The notes below the pieces were generated by a model. The model did no database searches. It was not told the DNA's origin and worked only from the letters and a program-made list of their open reading frames with translations. Below, in pieces: positions 25,931 through 35,995 of a stretch of DNA of 64,000 nt. Numbering within the stretch: position 1 is the stretch's first letter; each line of letters opens with the position of its first letter. The DNA lies in contig CALJGL010000028.1 of assembly GCA_938075155.1 (NCBI GenBank), positions 1 to 64,000 of the forward strand, read 5' to 3'. A program made the position numbers and the translations under genes. Source of the DNA: UBA12191 sp009937185 (lineage in GTDB: Bacteria; Planctomycetota; UBA8108; UBA1146).

Positions 25931-27967
25931 ATGAATCAGCACATCAATTTTCACGAACTGATCAGTCAGAATATTGAGTCAGACAAATTTCGTGAACTTC
26001 ATTGGACCGGTAGTTTCGATGACTACATGGCCATCGTAGCGCAGAACCCTGACGTTCTTCGATCATCCTTCCAAAGAGTGCACGACATGATCGTGTCTTA
26101 TGGAACGGAATCATCTGAACAACTGAATGCCAGAGATGAGGTTCATTGGAAGTTTTTCGACGACCCTGACAATGGTGGTGAAAACGCAGTCTTCGGACTC
26201 GATCAGCCAATCCAGCAGCTCGTGAGTTTCTTCAAATCTGCGGCTCATAATCTTGGAACAGAAAAGAGAGTACTCCTCTTGCATGGTCCGGTGGGATCTG
26301 CAAAGAGCACTATCGTGAGTCTCATCAAGCGAGGCTTAGAGAAATACAGTCGAACTCCGGAAGGCGTTCTCTATACCTTCCAGTGGGAAGACGAAAATGG
26401 GGATTGGGTCGATTCTCCAATGAATGAGGATCCCTTTTATCTCATTCCAGAAGAAGCTCGCGGAGAAGTCATCGATCAGATCCGCAACTCATCGGACGTT
26501 CGATACCCCATCACTATGAAGGGGAGTCTCTGTCCGTTTAGTCGCTGGTACTACAATCATTACATGCAGAAGTACGATGGTGATTGGCATCAGGTGATCA
26601 ATCACATTCGAGTTCGTCGTCTTGTCATGTCTGAAGAAGATCGAGTTGGAATCGGAACATTCCAGCCCAAAGACGAAAAGAACCAGGATTCCACTGAGCT
26701 CACTGGTGATATCAACTACCGGAAGATTGCTCAGTATGGATCTGAATCAGATCCCAGAGCCTTTAACTTCGACGGCGAATTCAATGTGGCCAATAGAGGT
26801 GTTATTGAATTCATTGAGGTCTTGAAATTGGACGTTGCGTTCCTGTATGACCTTCTGGGAGCCAGTCAAGAGCAGTCGATCAAGCCGAAGAGATTTGCTC
26901 AAACCTCCATTGATGAGGTCATCATTGGTCATACCAATGAACCGGAATACAGAAAGCTTCAAAACAACGAGTTGATGGAAGCCTTCCGTGATCGAACAGT
27001 GAAGATTGATATTCCTTACAACACCACTCTTCAGGACGAAGTGCGGATATATCGTAAAGATTATTCGACGAAGGCGATTCAGCAACATGTGGCTCCGCAT
27101 ACCCTAGAGGTTTGCGCCATGTGGTCAGTATTGACGCGTCTCGAAGAGCCGAAAAACGCACAAATTTCTCTCGCTCAGAAGATGAAACTTTACGACGGCA
27201 AAACGATGCCAGGTTTCACGGAAGAAAATGTCAAAGAGTTACGTGATGAAGCGCAACGTGAAGGACTTGAAGGAATCTCGCCCCGATACATTCAGGACAA
27301 GATTTCGAATGCTCTCGTCTCAGATTACAACTACGTCAATCCATTCATGGTATTGAACGAAATCGATGAGGGACTCAAGAACCATAGTTTGATTTCTTCG
27401 GAAGAGGTGAGGCAGAGGTATCGTGAACTTCTCACCGTCGTGAAGTCCGAATATGAAGACATTGTCAAAAATGAAGTTCAAAGAGCGATCAGCGCCGATG
27501 AAGAAGCTATTCAAAAGTTGTGCTCGAACTACATCGATAATGTGAAGGCTTACACCCAGCGTGAAAAGGTGAAAAACCCCTACACTGGACAATCGGAAGA
27601 GCCAGACGAAAGACTTCTTCGTTCGATTGAAGAAAAAATCGATATTCCTGAGAGCCGAAAAGACGACTTCCGCAGGGAAATCATGAACTACATCGGAGCT
27701 CTTGCTGTTGAGAACAAGCAGTTTGATTACTCGACGAATGCACGACTTCAAAGAGCTCTTGAAATGAAGCTTTTTGAAGACAAGAAAGACACGATCAAGT
27801 TGACTTCTCTTGTCTCTGACGTGGTTGATAAAGAGTCTCAGGCAAAGATAGATGTGGTGAAAACCCGTTTGATCGAACAATACGGTTACAACGAAGATAG
27901 TGCTACCGATGTCCTGAACTACGTGGCGAGCATTTTCGCTAGGGGTGATTCTAAGGACGTGACGTGA
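25931..27967 (+). CDS. prkA: PrkA/YeaG serine protein kinase
   Basis: 678 residues from ATG 25931 behind a strong GGAGGTGGAGG site. The longer frame from 25682 runs through the dnaK terminator and is not real. The N-terminal PrkA AAA+ domain carries the P-loop LLLHGPVGSAKSTIVSL near residue 115. The C-terminal kinase-like region includes DEVIIGHTNEPEYRKLQNN. The length matches the family. In enterobacteria yeaG-yeaH-ycgB form a stress and starvation module, and the same order is kept here (prkA-yeaH-spoVR). Confidence 0.94.
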   Translation: MNQHINFHELISQNIESDKFRELHWTGSFDDYMAIVAQNPDVLRSSFQRVHDMIVSYGTESSEQLNARDEVHWKFFDDPDNGGENAVFGLDQPIQQLVSFFKSAAHNLGTEKRVLLLHGPVGSAKSTIVSLIKRGLEKYSRTPEGVLYTFQWEDENGDWVDSPMNEDPFYLIPEEARGEVIDQIRNSSDVRYPITMKGSLCPFSRWYYNHYMQKYDGDWHQVINHIRVRRLVMSEEDRVGIGTFQPKDEKNQDSTELTGDINYRKIAQYGSESDPRAFNFDGEFNVANRGVIEFIEVLKLDVAFLYDLLGASQEQSIKPKRFAQTSIDEVIIGHTNEPEYRKLQNNELMEAFRDRTVKIDIPYNTTLQDEVRIYRKDYSTKAIQQHVAPHTLEVCAMWSVLTRLEEPKNAQISLAQKMKLYDGKTMPGFTEENVKELRDEAQREGLEGISPRYIQDKISNALVSDYNYVNPFMVLNEIDEGLKNHSLISSEEVRQRYRELLTVVKSEYEDIVKNEVQRAISADEEAIQKLCSNYIDNVKAYTQREKVKNPYTGQSEEPDERLLRSIEEKIDIPESRKDDFRREIMNYIGALAVENKQFDYSTNARLQRALEMKLFEDKKDTIKLTSLVSDVVDKESQAKIDVVKTRLIEQYGYNEDSATDVLNYVASIFARGDSKDVT

Positions 27968-27985
27968 TCATGAGAGGTCGTGCAC

Positions 27986-29086
27986 ATGCGCAAGATCGAT
28001 CCTGATGCCAATCGCTTCCGGAAGATCGTCCGAGGTAAAATTCGAGAAAATCTGAAGCAGTATGTTTCTCAAGGTGAGTTGATTGCTCGCCAAGGGAAGA
28101 AGTCGGTGAGTGTTCCACTTCCCCAGATAGACCTACCTAATTTCCGGTTCGGCCAAGCTGAACAGGGAGGAGTTGGGCAGGGGGAGGGTGAAGAGGGTGA
28201 CCCGATCGGTGGCGAACAGGCAGAAGCGGGCCCCGAAGCTGGCGATCAGCCAGGGGAGCATGTCCTTGAGGTAGATGTTGAACTCGAAGAACTCGCAGAG
28301 ATCCTTGGAGAAGAGCTTGAGCTCCCCAATATTGAGCCTCGCGGAACTAGCACGATTCTTGTCGAAAAAGACAAATACACGGGGATTACCAAAAATGGTC
28401 CCGAGTCACTGAGGCATTTCCGAAGAACATTCAAAGAGGCGTTAAGACGTCAGATTTCTGCGGGTTCGTATAGTGCGGAAAATCCGGTAGTGATTCCAAA
28501 TAGGGAAGATCGTCGATACCGATCGTGGAATACGACGAAAGTGCCACAGTCGAATGCCGTCATCCTCTACATGATGGATGTTTCCGGCTCCATGGGAAAT
28601 GAACAAAAAGAGATCGTCAGAATCGAATCATTCTGGCTCGATACTTGGCTGAGAAGTCAGTACGAAAATCTCGAGACCCGTTACATCATTCACGATGCGA
28701 AAGCCAAAGTCGTCGATTCCCACACGTTTTTTCACATCCGAGAATCAGGTGGCACGAAGATTTCAAGTGCCTATAGCCTTGCAAAAGATTTGATAAAAAA
28801 AGAGTTCTCACCCGAAGACTGGAATATTTACCTGTTCCATTTCTCTGATGGAGATAACTGGGGTGGCGATGACACTGCGCACTGCTTGGAACTCTTGAAC
28901 AAAGATCTTCTTCCTTCGGTGAATGTGTTTTGTTACGGCCAAGTGAAGAGTGCTTACGGAAGTGGGCAATTCATCAAAGATTTGCGTCAGGCATATAACG
29001 AGAATGCGAAAGTGCTTTTGTCTGAGATAAATTCAAGAGATGAAATCTTACCCTCGATCAAGACCTTCCTTGGGAAGGGACACTAA
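27986..29086 (+). CDS. yeaH: YeaH/YhbH family protein (DUF444, vWA-like)
   Basis: 366 residues from ATG 27986 with GAGAGG eight bases upstream. The family start MRKIDPDANRFRKIVRGKI is present. A Gly/Glu-rich insert (about residues 55-90) precedes the vWA-like domain with the MIDAS motif MMDVSGSMG. HFSDGDNWGGDD and the terminal IKTFLG follow. Its function is unknown in detail, but it is consistently encoded with PrkA and SpoVR, 18 bases after prkA here, and ends one base before the spoVR start. Confidence 0.93.
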   Translation: MRKIDPDANRFRKIVRGKIRENLKQYVSQGELIARQGKKSVSVPLPQIDLPNFRFGQAEQGGVGQGEGEEGDPIGGEQAEAGPEAGDQPGEHVLEVDVELEELAEILGEELELPNIEPRGTSTILVEKDKYTGITKNGPESLRHFRRTFKEALRRQISAGSYSAENPVVIPNREDRRYRSWNTTKVPQSNAVILYMMDVSGSMGNEQKEIVRIESFWLDTWLRSQYENLETRYIIHDAKAKVVDSHTFFHIRESGGTKISSAYSLAKDLIKKEFSPEDWNIYLFHFSDGDNWGGDDTAHCLELLNKDLLPSVNVFCYGQVKSAYGSGQFIKDLRQAYNENAKVLLSEINSRDEILPSIKTFLGKGH

Positions 29087-29087
29087 C

Positions 29088-30584
29088 ATGTTTCATGATC
29101 GCGATCTCACTCCTGAATTGTTGGAGTGGAAAGATACGATTCGCCAGGTAGCCGTCGACAAGGGACTCGATTTTTTCGAGGTATTGTTCGAAATGGTCGA
29201 CTATGACGAAATGAACATGATTGCAGCTTACGGTGGATTCCCTATCCGGTATCCCCACTGGCGTTGGGGTATGCAATTCGAGGAATTACAGAAGCAGTAT
29301 TCATATGGCATGGCGAAAATCTACGAACTCGTCATCAATAATGATCCTTGTTACGCATACCTCATGCGCTGTAATCCGCTAGTAGACCAAAAATTAGTCA
29401 TGTCGCATGTCTATGGCCACAGTGATTTTTTCAAGAACAACGCTTGGTTCGGAAGAACAAATCGCAAGATGGTGGATACCATCGCGAATCACGCAGTGCG
29501 GATCAATCGATACATTGATGAACATGGTAAAGACGAAGTAGAGCAGTTCATCGATGTTTGCCTCTCAGTAGAGAATCTCCTCGATATTCATTCGCCATAC
29601 TTCACCGAAAAAGTAAAGATCACTGAAGATCAGGCCGACAAAGAGCGCTTAGAGGCTAAAGCCGCCCGGATTTCAACTCGCAACTATATGGAAGACTACA
29701 TCAATCCGCCGGACGTGTTGGCCAAGGAAAAACAGCAAATCATCGACAAGATAGAAGAAGCCGAAAATTTCCCTCCTGATCCACAAAAAGATGTTCTTCT
29801 TTTCCTACTTCATCATGGAAAGTTGAGATCTTGGCAGAGAGACGTTTTGTCGATTGTTCGAAATGAAGCTTACTACTTTGCTCCTCAGGGGATGACGAAA
29901 ATCATGAATGAGGGTTGGGCTTCTTTTTGGCACTCAAATATCATGACAGGTGGAATTCTTGATTCTAGCGAGTTGATTGACTACGCAGATCACCATGCTG
30001 GAACCATGGGCGGGGGTTCTGGAAAACTGAATCCTTATAAGCTAGGGATAGAACTTTTCCGTGATATTGAGCGACGATGGAATTCGGGTCAGCATGGCCC
30101 CGAATGGGAATCGTGTGAAGATTCCCATGGACGAGTTGATTGGGATCTAAAAGAGAATAAGGGTTTGGAAAAAATCTACTCGATTCGATCCACCCATAAC
30201 GACATCACATTTATTGATGAGTTCATGACCGAAGAGTTTGCTGTTCAACAAAACTTGTACACGTACAAGTTTGATAAGTCCCAATCTCAGTATGTTCTTG
30301 AAAGCCGAGATTTCCGGGATGTGAAGAATCGCCTCCTCGATCAACTTTCAAACGCCGGTCGTCCTCAGATTCATGTTCTCGATGGAAATTATGGAAATCG
30401 CGGAGATTTGCTTCTTGATCACGTTTGGACGGGAACACCTCTCAAATTAGACTACGCGCGCAGCACTCTGGAGAACCTTGAGAAGCTCTGGGGGCGCCCT
30501 GTCCACCTGAGAACGCAGATTGACGGAAAAGTGAAAATATTCGGATACAACGGTTCTAGGCATGAGGAACGCAACGAATCCTGA
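29088..30584 (+). CDS. spoVR: SpoVR/YcgB family protein
   Basis: 498 residues from ATG 29088 (GGGAAGGGA upstream). The frame extends back to 29040 but overlaps yeaH. The SpoVR signature region is clear: YPHWRWGMQFEELQKQYSYG, NNDPCYAYLMRCN, VYGHSDFFKNNAWF and EGWASFWHSNIM. SpoVR is needed for spore cortex formation in Bacillus. In non-spore-formers it accompanies PrkA and YeaH in stress response. The biochemical role is not established. A weak GC-rich stem with a TTCG loop near 30590-30604 could be an attenuated terminator. Confidence 0.94.
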   Translation: MFHDRDLTPELLEWKDTIRQVAVDKGLDFFEVLFEMVDYDEMNMIAAYGGFPIRYPHWRWGMQFEELQKQYSYGMAKIYELVINNDPCYAYLMRCNPLVDQKLVMSHVYGHSDFFKNNAWFGRTNRKMVDTIANHAVRINRYIDEHGKDEVEQFIDVCLSVENLLDIHSPYFTEKVKITEDQADKERLEAKAARISTRNYMEDYINPPDVLAKEKQQIIDKIEEAENFPPDPQKDVLLFLLHHGKLRSWQRDVLSIVRNEAYYFAPQGMTKIMNEGWASFWHSNIMTGGILDSSELIDYADHHAGTMGGGSGKLNPYKLGIELFRDIERRWNSGQHGPEWESCEDSHGRVDWDLKENKGLEKIYSIRSTHNDITFIDEFMTEEFAVQQNLYTYKFDKSQSQYVLESRDFRDVKNRLLDQLSNAGRPQIHVLDGNYGNRGDLLLDHVWTGTPLKLDYARSTLENLEKLWGRPVHLRTQIDGKVKIFGYNGSRHEERNES

Positions 30585-30735
30585 AAATGGCCCCTTCGGA
30601 GGGCATCTTTGTCACATCTTGTGCCAATTCCTTCCCGGCTCGACTTGAACTTCCTTCGCTCTCCTTTGATGATATCCCATTGAGGAATCGCAGTGATTCC
30701 TTCGATTTCCCTACACGGAGAGTCCAGGAGGAGCC

Positions 30736-33700
30736 ATGCGCCCCGCCAGATTCGTCACAGCTGCCAGCCTCTTTGATGGACATGATGCGTCCATCAATAT
30801 CATTCGCCGGGTCCTTCAGGACCAGGGAGCAGAGGTCATCCATCTCGGTCACAATCGAAGCGCAGAGGAGATCATCGATACTGCGATTCAGGAAGATGCC
30901 GATGGAATCGCGGTCTCTTCTTATCAGGGAGGTCATAACGAATTCTTTCGATTCATGCATGACCTTCTGCAAGAGAAGGGCGCACCCTGGATACGAATCT
31001 TTGGTGGTGGTGGCGGAGTCATCATTCCCGCTGAGATTGCCGAGTTGCATGACTATGGAATAGAACGTATCTATTCTCCGGAAGAAGGCAGGGATCTCGG
31101 CTTAGAGGGTATGGCTAAAGATATGTTGGCTCGTTGTGGTTCTCTAGACGGGAACCTTGAGCGGGGAGAACGACTTCCACAGCGCATATCAAGAATCGAA
31201 TTAGGCGAATCAAAGGATTCCGGTGACAAGAAGATACCGGTGATCGGGCTCACCGGAACAGGCGGGGCTGGAAAGTCCTCTTTGACGGATGAACTTCTTC
31301 GAAGATTCCTCCAAGACTTCCCAGATAAAACATTCGCCATTATCAGTGTCGACCCTACAAAAAGAAGAACCGGTGGTGCGCTGCTTGGGGATCGAATTCG
31401 TTTTAATAGTTGTGACAACCCAAGGGCTTACGTGCGCTCCTTGGCGACCCGGTCCAGTGGAGTAGAGGTTCCAGAGGCTATCATTGGTGCCATCCATGAA
31501 GTTAGCCAAGATGATTTCGATCTAATTCTGTTGGAGACTTCAGGTATTGGTCAGGGTGATAGCAGGGTTACGGAGATTTCTGATCTCTCGGTATATGTCA
31601 TGACTCCTGAATATGGTGCCGCGAGTCAGCTTGAAAAAATCGACATGATCGATTTCGCAGACGCCATCGTGCTCAACAAATCTGATCGAGCTGGAGCCAG
31701 AGATGCTATTCGGGATGTACGAAAGCAGTTCCGAAGAAGCCGGAAAGTGTTTGATCCTGAAGTCGCTGATGAATCTTTGCCAGTTTTTGGAACAGTTGCG
31801 AGTCACTTTAACGATGCAGGTGTGGAGAAGTTTTATCGTTTCCTGTTGAGTCATCTTTCACAATCAGAATCGTCTTGGGAAGTTCCATCTTCTCGATTGA
31901 CTGTTTCTGGAAATGATCGCTCTGCAGTGATTCCTGCGGATAGAAGTGGTTATCTCCTCGATATCATCCAGACCATCAATGACTACCACCGCAAAGTGAT
32001 AGAGCAGAGTCATATGGCGAGGGATATTGAGTCATTGGAGAGAAGTGCAGAAATAGTTGGGGGAGAAGCTTCATCTGGGCTTACAGAAAAAGCCGCTGAC
32101 GTCAGAAGTTCTCTCGATCCACAAGTGCGGAAACTTCTCGAATCATGGCCAGGAATCAAAGAGGCCTATTCAGGTTCTGAGCTAGTTTTCAAAGTGCGTG
32201 ATCGAGAGATCAGAGAGCCTCTTCAAGTTGAAACTTTGGCGGGAACTCGATTGCCCCGCGTTTCACTTCCGCGAATCGAAGGACAGGGAGATCTTGCACG
32301 TTGGTTGCAGCTTGAGAATCTCCCAGGATATTTCCCGTTTACGTCGGGAGTATTTCCATTCCGCCGCAGAGATGAGCATCCAAAGCGGATGTTTGCCGGT
32401 GAAGGTCCGCCAGAAAAAACAAATGCTCGATTCCACTATCTCTGTAAAGGCGAAGAAGTTCACCGTTTGTCTACCGCATTTGATTCGGTCACGCTGTACG
32501 GCGAGGACCCTGATCGCCGACCAGACATCTATGGAAAAGTGGGCGAGAGTGGAGTCAGTATTTGCTGTCTCGACGACATGAAGAAACTCTACGATGGCTT
32601 TGATCTCTGTGCCCCGAGCACTTCTGTTTCAATGACTATCAATGGCCCGGCTCCGATGATTCTGGCGATGTTCTTTAATACTGCGATTGATCAGCAAGTT
32701 GAAAAGTATCACCAAGAGAATGGCAAAGATCCAGATGCTGCGGCACGACAAAAGATAGAAGAGTATGTTCTGCAAAACGTGCGAGGCACTGTTCAGGCGG
32801 ACATCCTCAAGGAGGATCAGGCTCAAAATACCTGTATTTTCAGTATCGATTTTGCGTTGAGAATGATGGGGGATATTCAACAGTACTTCATCGAAGAAAA
32901 GGTTCGTAACTACTACTCTGTTTCAATCAGTGGTTATCATATTGCTGAAGCAGGCGCAAATCCGATTACCCAGTTGGCTTTTACTCTCGCTAATGGTTTG
33001 ACCTATATTGAGTACTACCGATCACGGGGAATGAATGTGGATGAGTTCGCACGGAATCTATCTTTCTTCTTCTCTAACGGGCTCGATGCTGAATACTCAG
33101 TTCTTGGGCGTGTTGCCCGCAGAGTCTGGGCTATCGTGATGAAAGATCTTTATAAAGCGAACGAGCGAAGCCAGAAGTTGAAGTATCACATTCAGACTTC
33201 AGGACGTTCTCTTCATGCTATGGAGATCGATTTTAACGATATTCGGACGACTCTTCAGGCTCTCATGGCCTACTACGATCAATGCAATTCTCTTCATACA
33301 AATTCTTATGATGAAGCGATTACCACTCCAACGACTGAATCTGTACGGAGAGCGATGGCGATTCAGTTGATCGTCGCCGAGGAGTTGGGGCTTGCGAAAA
33401 ATGATAACCCTCTACAGGGTGCATTTGTGATCGAAGAACTCACGGAGTTGGTTGAGAAAGCTGTGCTCGATGAGTTTAGAAGACTTCATGAGCGAGGGGG
33501 AGTACTGGGAGCACTTGAGCGACAGTACCAACGTTCAAAAATTCAAGAAGAGTCGATGCTTTATGAGCACCGAAAGCACACGGGTGAATTGCCAATTATT
33601 GGTATCAATACTTTCCTACGCCCAGAGGGTAGCGAAGAACCGACTCAAGAAATTGAACTACGTCGATCGTCCACCGAAGAGAAAGATCAGCGCCTTGTGG

Positions 33701-33885
33701 ACCTTTCTCGTTTTCATGAGCAGCATTCCGGTGAGTCTGAACCTGCTTTAGAGAAACTGAAAGACGTGGCTCTTTCGGGAGGCAACATTTTCCGTGAACT
33801 GATGGATACGGTCAGGGTTGCGAGTCTCGGTCAGATCAGTGGGGCTCTTTACGAAGTCGGCGGACGTTACCGTAGAAATATGTGA
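30736..33885 (+). CDS. icmF: Fused isobutyryl-CoA mutase IcmF (B12-dependent)
   Basis: 1049 residues. The N-terminal B12-binding domain has the cobalt-ligating histidine in SLFDGHDAS and a GGGGGV stretch. The central MeaI-type G-protein chaperone has P-loop GTGGAGKSS near residue 173 and NKSD near 314. The C-terminal mutase barrel starts with YFPFTSGVFPFRR, where phenylalanine in GVFPF matches isobutyryl-CoA mutase rather than methylmalonyl-CoA mutase. It interconverts isobutyryl-CoA and n-butyryl-CoA (some homologues accept pivalyl- or isovaleryl-CoA). GGAGGAGCC is the ribosome-binding site. The gene stands alone after spoVR with a 151-base gap. Confidence 0.95.
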   Translation: MRPARFVTAASLFDGHDASINIIRRVLQDQGAEVIHLGHNRSAEEIIDTAIQEDADGIAVSSYQGGHNEFFRFMHDLLQEKGAPWIRIFGGGGGVIIPAEIAELHDYGIERIYSPEEGRDLGLEGMAKDMLARCGSLDGNLERGERLPQRISRIELGESKDSGDKKIPVIGLTGTGGAGKSSLTDELLRRFLQDFPDKTFAIISVDPTKRRTGGALLGDRIRFNSCDNPRAYVRSLATRSSGVEVPEAIIGAIHEVSQDDFDLILLETSGIGQGDSRVTEISDLSVYVMTPEYGAASQLEKIDMIDFADAIVLNKSDRAGARDAIRDVRKQFRRSRKVFDPEVADESLPVFGTVASHFNDAGVEKFYRFLLSHLSQSESSWEVPSSRLTVSGNDRSAVIPADRSGYLLDIIQTINDYHRKVIEQSHMARDIESLERSAEIVGGEASSGLTEKAADVRSSLDPQVRKLLESWPGIKEAYSGSELVFKVRDREIREPLQVETLAGTRLPRVSLPRIEGQGDLARWLQLENLPGYFPFTSGVFPFRRRDEHPKRMFAGEGPPEKTNARFHYLCKGEEVHRLSTAFDSVTLYGEDPDRRPDIYGKVGESGVSICCLDDMKKLYDGFDLCAPSTSVSMTINGPAPMILAMFFNTAIDQQVEKYHQENGKDPDAAARQKIEEYVLQNVRGTVQADILKEDQAQNTCIFSIDFALRMMGDIQQYFIEEKVRNYYSVSISGYHIAEAGANPITQLAFTLANGLTYIEYYRSRGMNVDEFARNLSFFFSNGLDAEYSVLGRVARRVWAIVMKDLYKANERSQKLKYHIQTSGRSLHAMEIDFNDIRTTLQALMAYYDQCNSLHTNSYDEAITTPTTESVRRAMAIQLIVAEELGLAKNDNPLQGAFVIEELTELVEKAVLDEFRRLHERGGVLGALERQYQRSKIQEESMLYEHRKHTGELPIIGINTFLRPEGSEEPTQEIELRRSSTEEKDQRLVDLSRFHEQHSGESEPALEKLKDVALSGGNIFRELMDTVRVASLGQISGALYEVGGRYRRNM

Positions 33886-33896
33886 TCGACAGGTGA

Positions 33897-34271
33897 TTAG
33901 GAAGTTGTTTTTTCCTGCAGAGCTCTTTGTGGTGCTGCAGAAATGGCCATCAACGCTAGGCCTGTAATCGATAACCAGCCGTGGGTTTCAAGCCATAGAT
34001 GTGTGGTATCGCTCGAGGTCATGCCCAGCATGGGAATGACGAGCGTCACCAACCCCGTCGATAGTAGTAGCCACGCCAAACTTCTGAGCCAGTGTTCCTG
34101 CTCACTTTGTAACTTGATTCTGAGTAGCAGGCCTACCGCCAACAAGGTTCCCACAGTGATGTGAATCATCAATGGATATCCCCTGAGGTCTGTTCCTAGG
34201 GGGATTCCTGGGATCGCTGTGAGCATCGCAAGAATGACAAGGAGTTGAAGCCCATGACGCCATGTTTTCAT
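33897..34271 (-). CDS. Small four-helix membrane protein, possible b-type heme protein
   Basis: 124 residues from the ATG at 34271, preceded by AGGAG and overlapping the stop of the multiheme cytochrome gene. The longer frame to 34397 lies inside that gene. Four hydrophobic segments are visible (about residues 8-25, 34-51, 63-82 and 97-113). Histidines 37, 91 and 97 lie at membrane edges and could ligate heme b, which would let the protein pass electrons between quinol and the upstream heptaheme cytochrome. No family is recognised, so this role is inference. Confidence 0.7.
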   Translation of the reverse strand: MKTWRHGLQLLVILAMLTAIPGIPLGTDLRGYPLMIHITVGTLLAVGLLLRIKLQSEQEHWLRSLAWLLLSTGLVTLVIPMLGMTSSDTTHLWLETHGWLSITGLALMAISAAPQRALQEKTTS

Positions 34272-35995
34272 GAGGGTCTCCTGTCCAGCGATTTGAAGAG
34301 CCTGAATAAGCTGCCAAAAAAGGCGATAAATGCACAACCCGACAATATCAGTTTTGCCAAATCTCTGCCGTTGAATAATGGCTTCCAGAGATTCCAACGC
34401 AGACTGTCGAAGACCGTCGTTTTTTCTTGGTTCAATTTCTCCGCAGATTTCTGAGCTTCATTACTATTAAGATCGACAAGAGTTTTTGGCTCAGATTCGA
34501 GTAAGGGCCAACTCGCTGTCGTCGAATGACAATCCGAGCAGCCTTGAGCACCTGTCGACATCGATGCCGGACGAACAGGGTGTCCTTGTTTCCATTCGAC
34601 AGATTTTGCCAGTTCCATTTCAACTGCGGTGAGTTGGTCACCGGCAGCCTGTTTCCAACCCAACCCGCCGCTGATAAAAGCGGTCGATTCTGATTGCTGC
34701 CCCAAGAATACAGAAATGGAACGTTCTGTACGGTCTGGGTCTTCCGGTGTATTTGCTAATTCCGTAACCATGTCTGATCGGACCCGTAAAATTCTTCTCA
34801 AAGATGTTCGCAAATCATGGGGAGGCAGAACGCGCTCAGGATGGGTTTCTGATGCGCTCTTCACCCAGCCTGCAGGCCATGTTTGGTAGTGCGGAGCCCA
34901 ACGTCCATGCTCGTCCTTGAGAAGTATTCCCGTGAATACTTCGGGAGGAGAATCTGCGGTTCTGTCTTGTCGAGCAATCCCCAGTCTGTGGGCGCGGGAA
35001 GTCCAGACCTGCTCTCCACTGTTCTCGCTCATCGGACCAGAGTGGCACGCTGTACATGTCAACTCTTCGAGATGGAAGGGTGGTAAGCCTCTGTGTTCTG
35101 GTCTCGGAGCAGAACGCATAACAGGTGTCCCCTCTGGTAAGTGGCAGCCTCTACAACTGAGAGTCTCCACGGGGGTGCCTGAGGGATGAATCTCACCATC
35201 ATGACCTCGAACAATATGATGATCGAGTCCCGCTCGATGACAGTCGACGCAACTCATTCCTGCTGCGAGGTGGACATCTTCTGCATGAGTCCACGTTGGT
35301 CGATTGGCATCGTTGTTTGCGGGAGTCTGTTGATGACAGTGAAGGCAGGCTTCGGGGCCAGCATCTCCTTTGAGATCCAGAGACACCTTGTTTTCTGCAT
35401 CGAACATTCTGGGGTTGAGGGCTCCATTGACATCTGACAAACCCATCGCAATGAATGACGCGAGTTGTGGTTTGTTGTCTTTTATCGATTTTGCCCGAAG
35501 TTCAAAGTTATAACTGTGAGGCATATGGCAGATGAGGCAGTCCGAAGCCATTCCGGATATCGAATTCGTTCCACCCGTGTCGTGGGCTCCGAACTGTTTG
35601 ATGAGGTCAGATTGTTTGAGCCCGAGTTCTTCGACAGAAGTGAATGAGTTCCAGGATCGATGATGGACGGGCCAACGAGAACCGCTTCTCGAATCGAGCA
35701 GCATCCATGGTTCTCCGGTTTTTCCGTCAATGCCGTCGCCTCCATGGAGGCCTCCAGATGCTTTTTCGACGTCGTGACAGGGAGCACAGGTGGATCCCAG
35801 ATGAGGAAGACGACCGTTTTCCTGTCCGGGCACGATCACTTGTCCACGATCATCCCTGATTTCAATATGATGAAAATAAGTGTTGGGAGACCCGGTTCTT
35901 TTCCAGCGACTCGTTTCTTCTGAAACCTGTGCTTGCAGAGGGATTTCAGTCAGAGGAATCAGAATCAGAAAGAAACTGGCCAAAGATCGAATCAT
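34268..35995 (-). CDS. Heptaheme c-type cytochrome, membrane anchored
   Basis: 575 residues with a signal peptide (SLASFFLILIPLTEIPLQAQ). Seven CxxCH heme-binding motifs occur in order: CAPCH, CLICH, CLHCH, CVDCH, CRGCH, CTACH and CSDCH. A C-terminal hydrophobic helix (LAKLILSGCAFIAFFGSLF) would anchor it with the hemes in the periplasm. Heme spacing is irregular, with the last motif about 160 residues after the sixth. The substrate is unknown. Relatives include octaheme tetrathionate- or hydroxylamine-type proteins, but none fits clearly. The ATG overlaps the stop of the SUMF1-like gene and the end overlaps the small membrane protein, so all three are one operon. Confidence 0.88.
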   Translation of the reverse strand: MIRSLASFFLILIPLTEIPLQAQVSEETSRWKRTGSPNTYFHHIEIRDDRGQVIVPGQENGRLPHLGSTCAPCHDVEKASGGLHGGDGIDGKTGEPWMLLDSRSGSRWPVHHRSWNSFTSVEELGLKQSDLIKQFGAHDTGGTNSISGMASDCLICHMPHSYNFELRAKSIKDNKPQLASFIAMGLSDVNGALNPRMFDAENKVSLDLKGDAGPEACLHCHQQTPANNDANRPTWTHAEDVHLAAGMSCVDCHRAGLDHHIVRGHDGEIHPSGTPVETLSCRGCHLPEGTPVMRSAPRPEHRGLPPFHLEELTCTACHSGPMSENSGEQVWTSRAHRLGIARQDRTADSPPEVFTGILLKDEHGRWAPHYQTWPAGWVKSASETHPERVLPPHDLRTSLRRILRVRSDMVTELANTPEDPDRTERSISVFLGQQSESTAFISGGLGWKQAAGDQLTAVEMELAKSVEWKQGHPVRPASMSTGAQGCSDCHSTTASWPLLESEPKTLVDLNSNEAQKSAEKLNQEKTTVFDSLRWNLWKPLFNGRDLAKLILSGCAFIAFFGSLFRLFKSLDRRPS

